A program made the translations under genes and the position numbers. From Sedimentisphaerales bacterium (GTDB lineage: Bacteria; Planctomycetota; Phycisphaerae; Sedimentisphaerales; Anaerohalosphaeraceae), in assembly GCA_028282905.1 (NCBI GenBank), contig JANQGW010000061.1, positions 1 through 64,000 on the forward strand: a stretch of 64,000 bases of DNA, given 5' to 3'. This document shows, in pieces, positions 27,566 through 35,913 of this stretch; positions within the stretch are counted from its first letter, which is position 1; each line of letters starts with the position of its first letter. The notes beneath the pieces were generated by a model. It was not told the DNA's origin. It saw only the letters and a program-made list of their open reading frames with translations, and did no database searches.

Positions 27566-27706
27566 CCGACGGCCAGTTTGAAAAACCAAGCATCAAAAGC
27601 TAAAATCCAAAAAGGAGGAATCGGCCGTTGGCCGAGGCAATATAAAGACAGAAATCATTTGATAACAATATCCCAACCTCCTCCTTCCTTGAATGTGGGA
27701 ATGTAA

Positions 27707-27739
27707 GCCGACCGGCGCAACGCCGGCCGGCTCTTTTTT
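27707..27739 (+). terminator. Intrinsic terminator
   Basis: GCCGACCGGCG-CAA-CGCCGGCCGGC followed by TCTTTTTT: 11-bp stem with one mismatch and a U-run. It ends a plus-strand transcript that contains no conventional gene. Confidence 0.8.
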
Positions 27740-27793
27740 GTGCTTCGCCGGCTATGTGTTTTCAGCCCATAGCATCTGTGACTGCTCAGGGTT

Positions 27794-28096
27794 TCAAAAG
27801 CCTTGTTGATATATGGTTTCGTTTGCATTCACCCGGAATACATTCTGGCTGCCTGTGTTCAGAGGGCTTCTATCGAATTTATTGTTATCGATTTCACCTT
27901 CCTCGATAGGTATCAGGGACCAAGACAAAATCTTTCCGCCGGAACCGTCACTGAATACCTGTTGCGGCTGGCCATAATGGTCGATCAATTCCGAGGCATC
28001 TTTTCCAATCCAGGGATGATGGCTTCGTGATTCTTGAGTGCAGCCTGTGAGTAGCATACAAAAGATAGCCGTAAGCAAAATAACAGTGTTTTTCAT
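27794..28096 (-). CDS. Small lipoprotein
   Basis: A 100-residue protein with a lipoprotein signal: MKNTVILLTAIFCMLLTGC, lipobox LLTGC with Cys19. The mature part contains WIGKDASELIDHYGQPQQVF, resembling SmpA/OmlA-type or small lipoproteins with a G-P-Q turn. AAGGAG lies before the ATG. Only one base separates the upstream beta-helix stop (TAA) from this ATG, so the two genes are coupled. The function may be linked to the exported beta-helix protein. Confidence 0.75.
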   Translation of the reverse strand: MKNTVILLTAIFCMLLTGCTQESRSHHPWIGKDASELIDHYGQPQQVFSDGSGGKILSWSLIPIEEGEIDNNKFDRSPLNTGSQNVFRVNANETIYQQGF

Positions 28097-28097
28097 T

Positions 28098-30212
28098 TTA
28101 ATCTGTCTCCTTGCTTTGGAAATTTGGGCCGATTTTTTGAGTTGGAATGTTTTGGAAGTTGGGGATTTGTTGAAACACTTCGCTGGTTTCTTTGAGTTGA
28201 AAATTCTCTTTCGCTGCGTCTGTAAAGCCCGGGTCGGTGTCTGTGCTCCAGTTGTCGCGGTGGGCCAGCAGGTGCTGGTGTGACTTCGGCATGGACAGCA
28301 ATTGGGTTCGGACGGCGAGGTTTCGGTTCAGGGCGTTGCCGCGGGGTTCAGCGGGCGTTTCTTCGAGAATGGTCGCCAGCTTTGGGTAGCGTATGCTGTA
28401 CGGCGGCTGGTTGAACTTGACCTTTTCGAGTTTTTCATACATTTTCCATCCGCCGCCTTTGGCGATGTGCCCTTTGGCCCAGCCCACGCCGCGTGTGTCG
28501 ATCAATACGCCTTTTTTGCAGTCGATAAAAATATTGTTTTCGACGAGATTGTCCCGGCCGCCGCCGATATTGATCGCGCAAAGCGAGCCGGCTTTGTAAA
28601 AGATATTGCCGCGAATCGTAAACCCGCTGGCGGCATCGTCAAGATAGACCACGCGGGAGCCGTGCCGGTAGCGGTCGGCGGCGCTGTGGATGTGGTGGAA
28701 GTAGTTGTACTGGATGACCGTGCCGCGGCTGACCCAGCTTCTGCCGGCGTAAAACGCACCGACATCGTCGCTTTCGGTGCAGACGTTGTAGATTTCGTTG
28801 TACTCAATCAGATGGTCATTGCCGCCAAGCTGGATGGCGTTGTGCGGCCCGTCATGGATACGATTACGGGAGATCCGGTTGCCAACGCCGCTGATACCGA
28901 TGGCGGGCCGGTATGTCAGGCACCAGCGGTTATAGTGATGGATGTGGTTGTTTTCGGCAAAGTGGCCGGCCGGTTCGAGTGTGGAGGTATTGCCGCCGGA
29001 CAGGGCGATGCCGCCGTCGCCGGTGTTGTAGATGGTGCAGCTGCGGACGCCGTTTTTCGTTCCGCCGCCGATTTGGACGGCCCGGTTGCCGAGGTTGCGG
29101 AGCGTGCAGTTTTCGATGGTATTGCCGGTGTCGCCGTTGATACGGACGGCGGTGCCGCGTGTGTATTCAAACGTCATGCCGCGAAATGACACCCATGAAC
29201 AGTCCTTCAGTGACAAGATGTTTTCGACCAGTGAAACCACCGGCGGGGCGGATTTCTTGATCGGTTCCGGCGGCCAGAAATACAGCATGCCGCTGCTGCG
29301 GTCCAGATACCATTCGCCCGGCCGGTCCAGTTCCTCCAGAACGTTCAGGATGTAGTATCGGTGTTTGGGCAGATAGCCGTAAACGCCGTGGGGCGGGTGT
29401 GTTTCAATCGTCTTTGTGGCCGGATTAATCGACTTGACGCGTTCGTAGGAGTCCGCCCAGTCATGCGTCCAGAAGCCGTGTACCCAGATGTCCTCGCTGG
29501 CGGCCCAGGTTGACGGTCGATTTTCAGTATAGGTAAATCGTCCGCCTTTGGGGCCGCCGGGAGTTTTATCGATCATGGCCCAGCCGGTATTGGGCCAGCG
29601 GGCGATAGTCATGGGCTGATTGTTAAAGAAAAGCTCCAGTCCCGCCGGCAGAACAGGCCTGCCGAAGCCGCGCGTGGTAAGTTTGCCGAAATCGGTGATG
29701 CCCAGTGCCTTTAAATCGGCCTGCAAGACCGACTTGCGGGCCTCTTGGCCGAGTCGATTGAGAACTTCAGGATTGCTGACCGGCTCAAAGTTGGGAACTT
29801 CCCGCCCGGCAATCAGATGAACGGGTTCGCATTTATAGGCCGTGTAAACAACCGGGGCTTTCTCGGTGCCGCCGTCTTCTTTGGTTAATGTAAGTGGTTG
29901 ATTTAAAAAGTACTTACCGCCTCGCAGGTAAACTATGACGCCGGTGTCGACAGGGCTTTCCGCTCTTATTTGGCGGATTCGATCTCTTGCGGCCGACAAC
30001 GTCCGCAACGGCCCATCCGTGCCGGCAGCGTTGGTTTCAGCGGTACTTCCCGACCAGGCGTCATTACCTTCGGGGGAAACATGCACACGGATCACCTCGT
30101 TTGGGCTTGCCAAACAATGGGCCGGAACGAGGAAAAATAGTAATAAAAAGGCAAAAAAAGCGAATAGATTTACGGGAATTGGCGGATGAGTCGTTTTGGT
30201 TTGCATTGTCAT
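28098..30212 (-). CDS. Secreted right-handed parallel beta-helix protein
   Basis: A 704-residue protein with a signal peptide (hydrophobic stretch at about residues 14-35). Next comes a domain starting VHVSPEGNDAWSG with GPLRTLSAARDRIRQIR, the usual opening of pectate-lyase-fold polysaccharide enzymes. The C-terminal half has many N-N/G-N coil turns (GNTIENCTLRNLGNRAVQIG, then DNLVENNIFIDCKKG), the beta-helix repeat. Members act on polysaccharides as lyases, hydrolases or epimerases; no catalytic residue can be assigned here. It is coupled to the downstream lipoprotein gene. Confidence 0.85.
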   Translation of the reverse strand: MTMQTKTTHPPIPVNLFAFFAFLLLFFLVPAHCLASPNEVIRVHVSPEGNDAWSGSTAETNAAGTDGPLRTLSAARDRIRQIRAESPVDTGVIVYLRGGKYFLNQPLTLTKEDGGTEKAPVVYTAYKCEPVHLIAGREVPNFEPVSNPEVLNRLGQEARKSVLQADLKALGITDFGKLTTRGFGRPVLPAGLELFFNNQPMTIARWPNTGWAMIDKTPGGPKGGRFTYTENRPSTWAASEDIWVHGFWTHDWADSYERVKSINPATKTIETHPPHGVYGYLPKHRYYILNVLEELDRPGEWYLDRSSGMLYFWPPEPIKKSAPPVVSLVENILSLKDCSWVSFRGMTFEYTRGTAVRINGDTGNTIENCTLRNLGNRAVQIGGGTKNGVRSCTIYNTGDGGIALSGGNTSTLEPAGHFAENNHIHHYNRWCLTYRPAIGISGVGNRISRNRIHDGPHNAIQLGGNDHLIEYNEIYNVCTESDDVGAFYAGRSWVSRGTVIQYNYFHHIHSAADRYRHGSRVVYLDDAASGFTIRGNIFYKAGSLCAINIGGGRDNLVENNIFIDCKKGVLIDTRGVGWAKGHIAKGGGWKMYEKLEKVKFNQPPYSIRYPKLATILEETPAEPRGNALNRNLAVRTQLLSMPKSHQHLLAHRDNWSTDTDPGFTDAAKENFQLKETSEVFQQIPNFQNIPTQKIGPNFQSKETD

Positions 30213-30482
30213 TTATCCTTAAATAAATTGATCTGCGATAGCAAAAGACGCCTTAAATTGTAGCATTCCTAATGACTGTACACAATATATACGATTTGAA
30301 TTGACGGATTATTTCGGAACTGCTCAGGAGTGTTTCAGGTCGAACAAAGTCTTCTAATGTCAATTTGGGTAAATTCTGAAAAGAAAGGTTGATTTTTTGG
30401 GTTTGGGGGCTATAATACGAGGCTTTGATTTTGCAGGCGGTCGGAAATCGCCAAAATTAGCGAAAAACGAGAGGTTTTGACA

Positions 30483-30710
30483 ATGAAAAAAGATATTCAT
30501 CCGAAATATGATGTTGTAAAGGTGAAGTGTGGTTGCGGCAACACCTTTGAAACACGCAGCACCGCGAAGGAAATCCACGCGGAAATCTGCTCGATGTGCC
30601 ACCCGTTCTTCACGGGTAAGCAGAAATTCCTGGATGCCGCGGGCCGTATCGACCGCTTCAACAAGAAATTTGGCGGCGGCTACTCCTTCCAGAAGAAAAC
30701 CAAGAAGTAG
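30483..30710 (+). CDS. rpmE: 50S ribosomal protein L31
   Basis: A 75-residue protein starting [19 protein letters not shown]. Zinc-binding cysteines are present (CGCG and [14 protein letters not shown]), as in the C+ type of L31. [19 protein letters not shown] is the family core. It lies 100 bp before prfA, a common bacterial arrangement. A TTG 6 bases upstream is in frame but less likely. Confidence 0.95.
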   Translation: MKKDIHPKYDVVKVKCGCGNTFETRSTAKEIHAEICSMCHPFFTGKQKFLDAAGRIDRFNKKFGGGYSFQKKTKK

Positions 30711-30808
30711 ATATTTATTTCGTTACACCATTGCGCTGTTGAACCTGGTTTACATGCCAGGGCTTGGCAGCGTAATTTTTTTGCCCTCAGAGTCCGGAGA
30801 TTTTACCC

Positions 30809-31900
30809 ATGTCATCAGATGCGAATAAAGCGGTTCTGAAAAAGCTGGAGGAACTGGACGGTCGCTGCGTTGAAATTACCGAGCAGATCAATGACCCTAC
30901 GGTTGCCGCCGACCCCAAGCAGTTGATCCCGCTCAGCAAGGAGCAGGGCAAGCTGATGCCGCTGGTCAGCCGCTACCGTGAGTACAAGCAGATGACGGCC
31001 CAGTTGGAAGAGGCAAAATCCATTTTGGCCGACCCGGACCAGGATGCCGAGTTCAAGGAACTGGCCGAGATGGAGATTGACGAGCTGGGCGGCAAGCAGG
31101 AAACCCTGCTGGAGGAGATCAAAAACACCCTGGTCATGGCCGATGACGCGGCGATTGACTCGATCATCGTGGAAATTCGCCCCGGTACCGGCGGCGATGA
31201 GGCGTCGCTGTTTGCTAAAGATCTTTACTCGATGTACACCCGCTACGCCGAAAAGATGCGGTGGAAAGTGGATACGCTGGAGTTTACCCCGACGGAAATG
31301 GGCGGTCTGCGTGAAGTGATCTTCAATATCAAAGGCTCCGGTGTCTGGGCGCACTTGGGCTATGAAGGCGGCGGTCACCGCGTGCAGCGCGTTCCCGAAA
31401 CGGAATCACAGGGTCGGGTGCATACCTCGGCAGCAACAGTGGCGGTATTGCCCGAGCCGGAAGAGGTGGAAGTGGAAATCAATCCGGATGACGTGTTGGA
31501 GCATGTCAGTTGTGCCGGCGGTCCGGGCGGCCAAAGTGTCAATAAAAACGCCAGTGCGATCAAGCTCGAACACGTCCCGACCGGCATTACCGTGAGTATG
31601 CGGGACGAAAAGAGTCAGCACAAAAACCGCTCGAAGGCATACCGGATTCTTCGTAGCCGGATTTTTGAATACGAGCAGCAGAAGATCCGGGCAGAACGCG
31701 ACTCGGCGAGAAAAAGCATGATTGGTTCCGGTGACCGCTCTCAGCGGATTCGGACGTATAACTTCCCGCAAAACCGCGTGACCGATCACCGTATTAACCT
31801 GTCACTCTACAGCCTCGAAAAAGTGATTATGGGCGAACTGGATGAACTGATAGCTGCGATGCAAGACCACGACAAGCAGCAGCGACTCGAAAACCTGTAA
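30809..31900 (+). CDS. prfA: Peptide chain release factor 1
   Basis: A 363-residue RF1, full length. The stop-codon-reading PxT motif appears as VPETESQGRVHTS, and the peptidyl-hydrolysis loop as CAGGPGGQSVNKNASA (GGQ). RF1 recognises UAA and UAG. GGAG lies nine bases before the ATG. Downstream of rpmE as in many genomes; its methyltransferase gene prmC lies 5 kb upstream. Confidence 0.96.
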   Translation: MSSDANKAVLKKLEELDGRCVEITEQINDPTVAADPKQLIPLSKEQGKLMPLVSRYREYKQMTAQLEEAKSILADPDQDAEFKELAEMEIDELGGKQETLLEEIKNTLVMADDAAIDSIIVEIRPGTGGDEASLFAKDLYSMYTRYAEKMRWKVDTLEFTPTEMGGLREVIFNIKGSGVWAHLGYEGGGHRVQRVPETESQGRVHTSAATVAVLPEPEEVEVEINPDDVLEHVSCAGGPGGQSVNKNASAIKLEHVPTGITVSMRDEKSQHKNRSKAYRILRSRIFEYEQQKIRAERDSARKSMIGSGDRSQRIRTYNFPQNRVTDHRINLSLYSLEKVIMGELDELIAAMQDHDKQQRLENL

Positions 31901-32202
31901 CCCATTTCTCCTGCTTCGGATGTGGTATAATTGATCATATCCTTGCATGCAAAAAAGCGACATCAGCATCAAGGTCAAAATTAACTTGATTGTTATGCTT
32001 TAGACGATTACACTGCCTTAATCGGATGACCTGAAAAGTGCAATAATAGCATCAAAAAGTAAGGTGATCCTATTATTAAGCAGCAGGCGAAGCCTTTTGG
32101 ATTTATCGAGATGATTGGTAACTTCCGGCGTTATTCCGTTCTAATTGGCAAATGTCCAAGGGTGGACATTCAATACAACGCTGGAGTCAATGGGGATTAT
32201 GT
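31901..32202. other. Intergenic region, prfA / first sulfatase
   Basis: A 302-bp gap with no recognisable gene. Its distal end carries the inverted repeat AATGTCC-6 nt-GGACATT (listed separately) just before the sulfatase start. Confidence 0.4.
32151..32170. promoter_or_regulatory. Inverted repeat before sulfatase gene
   Basis: AATGTCC and GGACATT (7-bp arms) separated by AAGGGT, ending 33 bp before the sulfatase ATG. It is the size of a dimeric repressor site, or a leader hairpin; function inferred from position only. Confidence 0.35.
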
Positions 32203-33636
32203 ATGAATCGACGCTCTTTTTTGAAAACCGCGGCAATCAGTTCTGTCCTGATGAGTGTATCGAACTTCGCGGATTCAAGGCCGAATCCAAATAAGATGAA
32301 TGTCCTTTTTCTTTTTTCGGATGACCAGCGGTTTGACACCATCGGCTTCTTGGGCAATAAACATATCCATACTCCGAATCTTGATCGATTGGCAAAACGG
32401 TCATTTGTGTTTGAGAATGCATACTGCTTCGGCGGCAATACCGGTGCTGTCTGCATTCCCGCCCGCAACATGGCGATGAGCGGCAATGTCTTTTTCAGGT
32501 TCAGAAAAGAAGACGGGAATGTTTATGCTAACCCTAACGGCCCCACATTCCCCAAGTCCATGAAAGCGGCCGGCTATGAAACGTATTACCGCGAGAAAAG
32601 CGGCTCAGCAAATCTCCCAAAAATTCGTTTGCAGTTTGAGCACCGCAAGGATATTCACCAGGTCAAGGCCCTGCGTACGGGCAGGCCTTGCCAGGGAATT
32701 GTTAATGACGCGATTGAATTCTTAGCCAGTGAAAGGGACTCCTCTCGCCCATTCTTTATGTACCTGGGTTTGCCGTGTCCGCATGATCCTCGATGGGCAT
32801 TGAAGAAATTCCGTGACATGTATGATCAGGAGAAAATGCCGCTTCCGCCCAATTATAAGCCCGTCCATGAATATGACATTGGCGATATGACGGTACGCGA
32901 TGAGTGTCTGGAGAAGTGGCCCCGTACAGAAGATGCAGTCAGGCGGCATTTATATGATTATTACTCAGTCATAACTGCGATGGATTTTGACTTGGGACGG
33001 TTGTTGGATGTAATGGAAAAAAAAGGTTTGATGGAGAATACGATCATTGTCTTTTCATCCGACCAGGGATTGGCATTGGGCAGTCACGGTTTAATGGGCA
33101 AGCAGAATGTGTACGAGGACACGATGAAGGTGCCGCTGTTCATTGCCGGGCCGGGAATCAAAACAGGGAAATCCGAGGCGATGGCTTATATCCATGACAT
33201 CTACCCGACTGTTTGCGATTTGGTGAGTGCAGAGACTCCCAGGGGCATCGACGGAAGAAGTCTCAAGCCGATTATTGATTGTAAAAAACAAGCCGTTCGG
33301 GACAGTTTGATGCTTGCTTATCGCCAGACCCAGCGCTCGGTCTGCGACAAACGATGGAAGCTGATCCGTTTCCCCAAGACCAATAAGACCAAATTCTTTG
33401 ATTTAAAGGATGATCCGCACGAAACGAATGATTTGTCAGAAGACCCGTCATACGCCGACCAAATCGATAAGATGATGAAATTATTGAGTGTAAATCAAAA
33501 GGGGTACGGAGACAAGTTGCCGCTTACATCGGCCGTTCCGAAGCCGGCGGCATTTGAACATCCGAAGAAAAAAATGAGTACCCCTTACCCTGCCGGCGGT
33601 CTTGCGCCGGGAGACCCGGAGTATAAACAAAACTAA
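32203..33636 (+). CDS. Sulfatase, Cys-type, Tat-type signal
   Basis: A 477-residue sulfatase. The N-terminus, MNRRSFLKTAAISSV, is a twin-arginine-like export signal; no lipobox is seen. The N-terminal metal site is FLFSDDQRFDT. The formylglycine motif is VCIPARNMAMSG (C84-I-P-A-R), so maturation by a formylglycine-generating enzyme is required. VFSSDQGLALGSHGLMGK is the second metal-binding block. Substrate unknown; planctomycetes use such enzymes on sulfated algal polysaccharides. The start at 32203 is chosen for the Arg-Arg motif. Confidence 0.9.
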   Translation: MNRRSFLKTAAISSVLMSVSNFADSRPNPNKMNVLFLFSDDQRFDTIGFLGNKHIHTPNLDRLAKRSFVFENAYCFGGNTGAVCIPARNMAMSGNVFFRFRKEDGNVYANPNGPTFPKSMKAAGYETYYREKSGSANLPKIRLQFEHRKDIHQVKALRTGRPCQGIVNDAIEFLASERDSSRPFFMYLGLPCPHDPRWALKKFRDMYDQEKMPLPPNYKPVHEYDIGDMTVRDECLEKWPRTEDAVRRHLYDYYSVITAMDFDLGRLLDVMEKKGLMENTIIVFSSDQGLALGSHGLMGKQNVYEDTMKVPLFIAGPGIKTGKSEAMAYIHDIYPTVCDLVSAETPRGIDGRSLKPIIDCKKQAVRDSLMLAYRQTQRSVCDKRWKLIRFPKTNKTKFFDLKDDPHETNDLSEDPSYADQIDKMMKLLSVNQKGYGDKLPLTSAVPKPAAFEHPKKKMSTPYPAGGLAPGDPEYKQN

Positions 33637-33686
33637 ATTAATATGCAGCAGCGACTGGAGAGTTTTTTGCCGCATAGGAGGCATAT

Positions 33687-34787
33687 ATGATTATCGTAGT
33701 AACCGGCATGGTGGGGATTGATAAGAAACAGTACCTGGCCGACGTCTGTGACTACGCCCGTCAGCGAGGTCGGGAGATGTTGCTGTGTAATGTCGGCGAT
33801 TTGATGTACGCCGAGGCTCCCGATATTACACCCGGACGTATTCTTGATATTTCACTTCAGCGGCTGCACTCGCTGCGGCGCAGTGTCATCAAAGACATTA
33901 TTGCCAAAGCCAAAGAATACGAACATGTCATTGTCAATACCCATGCGACCTTCCGCTGGAGGCATGGGTTGTTTCCGGCGTTCGATTTTTTTCAGATGCG
34001 TCAGCTCAATCCCGATATGTTTATCAGCATGATTGACGGGGTTGAGCCGCTGCATTTGCGGCTGATGCAGAAGCATCATATTCAGCACAGCCTGAAGGAT
34101 TTGATTGTCTGGCGTGAAGAAGAAGTACTGGCGACCCAGATGATGCAGCAGGGCACCAATGAGAACGCGCCGTGTTATATTCTATCCCGCGGCGTCGAGG
34201 AGCCGACAGTTGAAGCGTTTTACCGGCTGGCGTTTCAATCGCAGCGTAAAAAGGTCTATCTGAGTTTTCCGATGACGCACGTGGCGGGCATGGACGATGT
34301 GCTGGAGACAATCGCGGCTTTCCGGGACAGCATGAAACAGCAGTTTACCTGTTTTGATCCGGCCGATTTAGAGGAAGCCTACTTGCCATACTATGCCGAA
34401 CAGGCACGCAGCGAAAGCAAGCCTTCTTTTGAAGTGACGGCGCTGGGCCAGCGGTTTTCACTGGATACCGAGGAGGTTCGGCAGATAGAGCCGGATATTA
34501 ACAGTCAGATTTACGCTCGCGATTTTGCCCTGATTGACCAGGCCGACATGATTATCAGTTTTATCCCCGAATTGGCCGATGGGATGCCCGCGCTGTCCAG
34601 CGGGGTCGAGCGGGAACTGCAGCACGCCCACGAAGCGGCCAAGCAGGTCTATGTCATCTGGATGCCAAAAAAAGAGCCGTCCGTCTTCGTGACTCAGACG
34701 GCTAACAAAATTTTCCGCAGCCCACAGAAAGCGGCGGCCTATTTTGAAAAACAATACGAATACAAAAGCGATCGACTGTTTGAATAA
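33687..34787 (+). CDS. P-loop kinase-like / nucleoside deoxyribosyltransferase-like fusion
   Basis: A 366-residue protein with two parts. The N-terminal ~190 residues begin IIVVTGMVGIDKKQYL, a degenerate P-loop. They contain VNTHATFRWRHGLFPAF, which resembles the archaeal-type adenylate kinase signature. The C-terminal ~170 residues read VYLSFPMTHVAGMDD, ARDFALIDQADMIISFIP and SGVERELQHAHEAAKQVYV, resembling nucleoside 2-deoxyribosyltransferases (catalytic Glu candidate in VERELQ). AGGAGG precedes the ATG. A nucleotide-metabolism or signalling role is inferred. It is followed at once by a methyltransferase gene. Confidence 0.7.
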   Translation: MIIVVTGMVGIDKKQYLADVCDYARQRGREMLLCNVGDLMYAEAPDITPGRILDISLQRLHSLRRSVIKDIIAKAKEYEHVIVNTHATFRWRHGLFPAFDFFQMRQLNPDMFISMIDGVEPLHLRLMQKHHIQHSLKDLIVWREEEVLATQMMQQGTNENAPCYILSRGVEEPTVEAFYRLAFQSQRKKVYLSFPMTHVAGMDDVLETIAAFRDSMKQQFTCFDPADLEEAYLPYYAEQARSESKPSFEVTALGQRFSLDTEEVRQIEPDINSQIYARDFALIDQADMIISFIPELADGMPALSSGVERELQHAHEAAKQVYVIWMPKKEPSVFVTQTANKIFRSPQKAAAYFEKQYEYKSDRLFE

Positions 34788-34794
34788 ATTCGCA

Positions 34795-35829
34795 ATGACT
34801 GTGAATCCAAGCCATCATAGCGTTCTCTCTAAAAACCTGCAGCAGGAAACACTTCAGCTTCAAAATGCCTGGGGGCATTACAAACATTCTTTTCTGAATT
34901 CATATCTTGTCCAAAGTGTTGAAGACCCACGGATCAATATTCAAAGTGTTCTGACGCGTCATTTTTTATTAAAGGAGGTGTTGGGCGATCTTTATGATGA
35001 TGTGATGGAGCATGAAATCCGCTTTGCGTTAACCGCGAATTGGTTGCTGGACATATTGTCTTCGTCTTCTGCTCATCGTGCGCACAATGAGATTGCTGAT
35101 GTTCTCTGTGCTTTGCTTGATGACTCGAAATCGCCGGAGGTGGAGGTTCCTCAATTTCTGGAAGACAGCTTTGCGATGCCGGATTTATCCGATTACATTG
35201 AGAGTCTTTTAAACGCTGCTTTGTCTGTTGACCTGAAGGAGGGCCTTACTGACGAATATTTGAATATCTTCATGCTGGTATGGAAAAGGATTTTGGATGG
35301 AGAACAGGATGAGCGGATATCGGTTCTTGAGCCGGCGTGCGGGTCCGCCAATGACTATCGTTTTTTTGACGATTCAGGTCTATCGAGGTTTTTGAATTAT
35401 ACAGGGTTTGATCTCTGCGAGAAAAATATTGCAAACGCTCAAAAAGTGTTTCCCGATATTTCCTTTGACGTGGGGAATGCATTTGAGATACCGAGTTGTG
35501 AAAATGCGCATACTTTTTGTTTTGTCCATGATCTTTTCGAGCATTTGTCGCCGGAGGGACTTGAAAGGACTGTTTTGGAGATATGCCGAGTGACATCGCG
35601 GAAAATATGTCTTCATTTTTTCAATATGGCCGACATCCCGCAGCATCAGATTCATCCGACAGAGCGTTATCACCGGAATCTGTTGAGCGTCCTTCAAATG
35701 CGTCAACTGATTGAGCCGTTTTCAAATTCCATCGAGATTATCCATATCGATTCCTTTCTAAGAGACAAATTTGGCTATTCGGACACCCATAATAAAGAGG
35801 CGTACACCTGGATTGTTGAGTTAAAATAA
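34795..35829 (+). CDS. Class I SAM-dependent methyltransferase
   Basis: About 344 residues. The C-terminal half has a SAM-binding core: ISVLEPACGSANDYRFF (motif I), GFDLCEKNIANAQKVFP (motif II) and FVHDLFEHLSPEGLERT (H-x-x-E-H motif). The N-terminal ~180 residues are helical and unassigned. The start at 34795 (MTVNPSHH) lies 8 bp after the upstream stop; a TTG at 34744 would overlap that gene. Possibly a small-molecule or glycan methyltransferase; the substrate is unknown. Confidence 0.75.
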   Translation: MTVNPSHHSVLSKNLQQETLQLQNAWGHYKHSFLNSYLVQSVEDPRINIQSVLTRHFLLKEVLGDLYDDVMEHEIRFALTANWLLDILSSSSAHRAHNEIADVLCALLDDSKSPEVEVPQFLEDSFAMPDLSDYIESLLNAALSVDLKEGLTDEYLNIFMLVWKRILDGEQDERISVLEPACGSANDYRFFDDSGLSRFLNYTGFDLCEKNIANAQKVFPDISFDVGNAFEIPSCENAHTFCFVHDLFEHLSPEGLERTVLEICRVTSRKICLHFFNMADIPQHQIHPTERYHRNLLSVLQMRQLIEPFSNSIEIIHIDSFLRDKFGYSDTHNKEAYTWIVELK

Positions 35830-35913
35830 GAAGTTAGATCAACCTTTGAATCATTGCTGATTTTAAGTATAATGATGCACCATGTTTAATATTTTGACAG
35901 TATTGGCGAAAAA

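Larger units (their letters stand above)
26729..27793. other. 1.1-kb region without a conventional gene
   Basis: No normal-length gene is seen on either strand. The region holds an 8-bp inverted repeat (GTAGGTGA / TCACCTAC) near 26785-26828, three micro-ORFs sharing an RGPP motif, and two strong terminator-like hairpins. It also has two pyrimidine tracts complementary to a Shine-Dalgarno: CTCCTCCTT near 27205 and 27678. It is best explained as one or more small-RNA or leader-peptide transcripts on the plus strand. Confidence 0.5.

Noticed and set aside
28302-29189. 295-codon plus-strand frame, Val/Ala-rich
   Set aside because: Antisense to the beta-helix gene; the low-complexity content mirrors its repeats.
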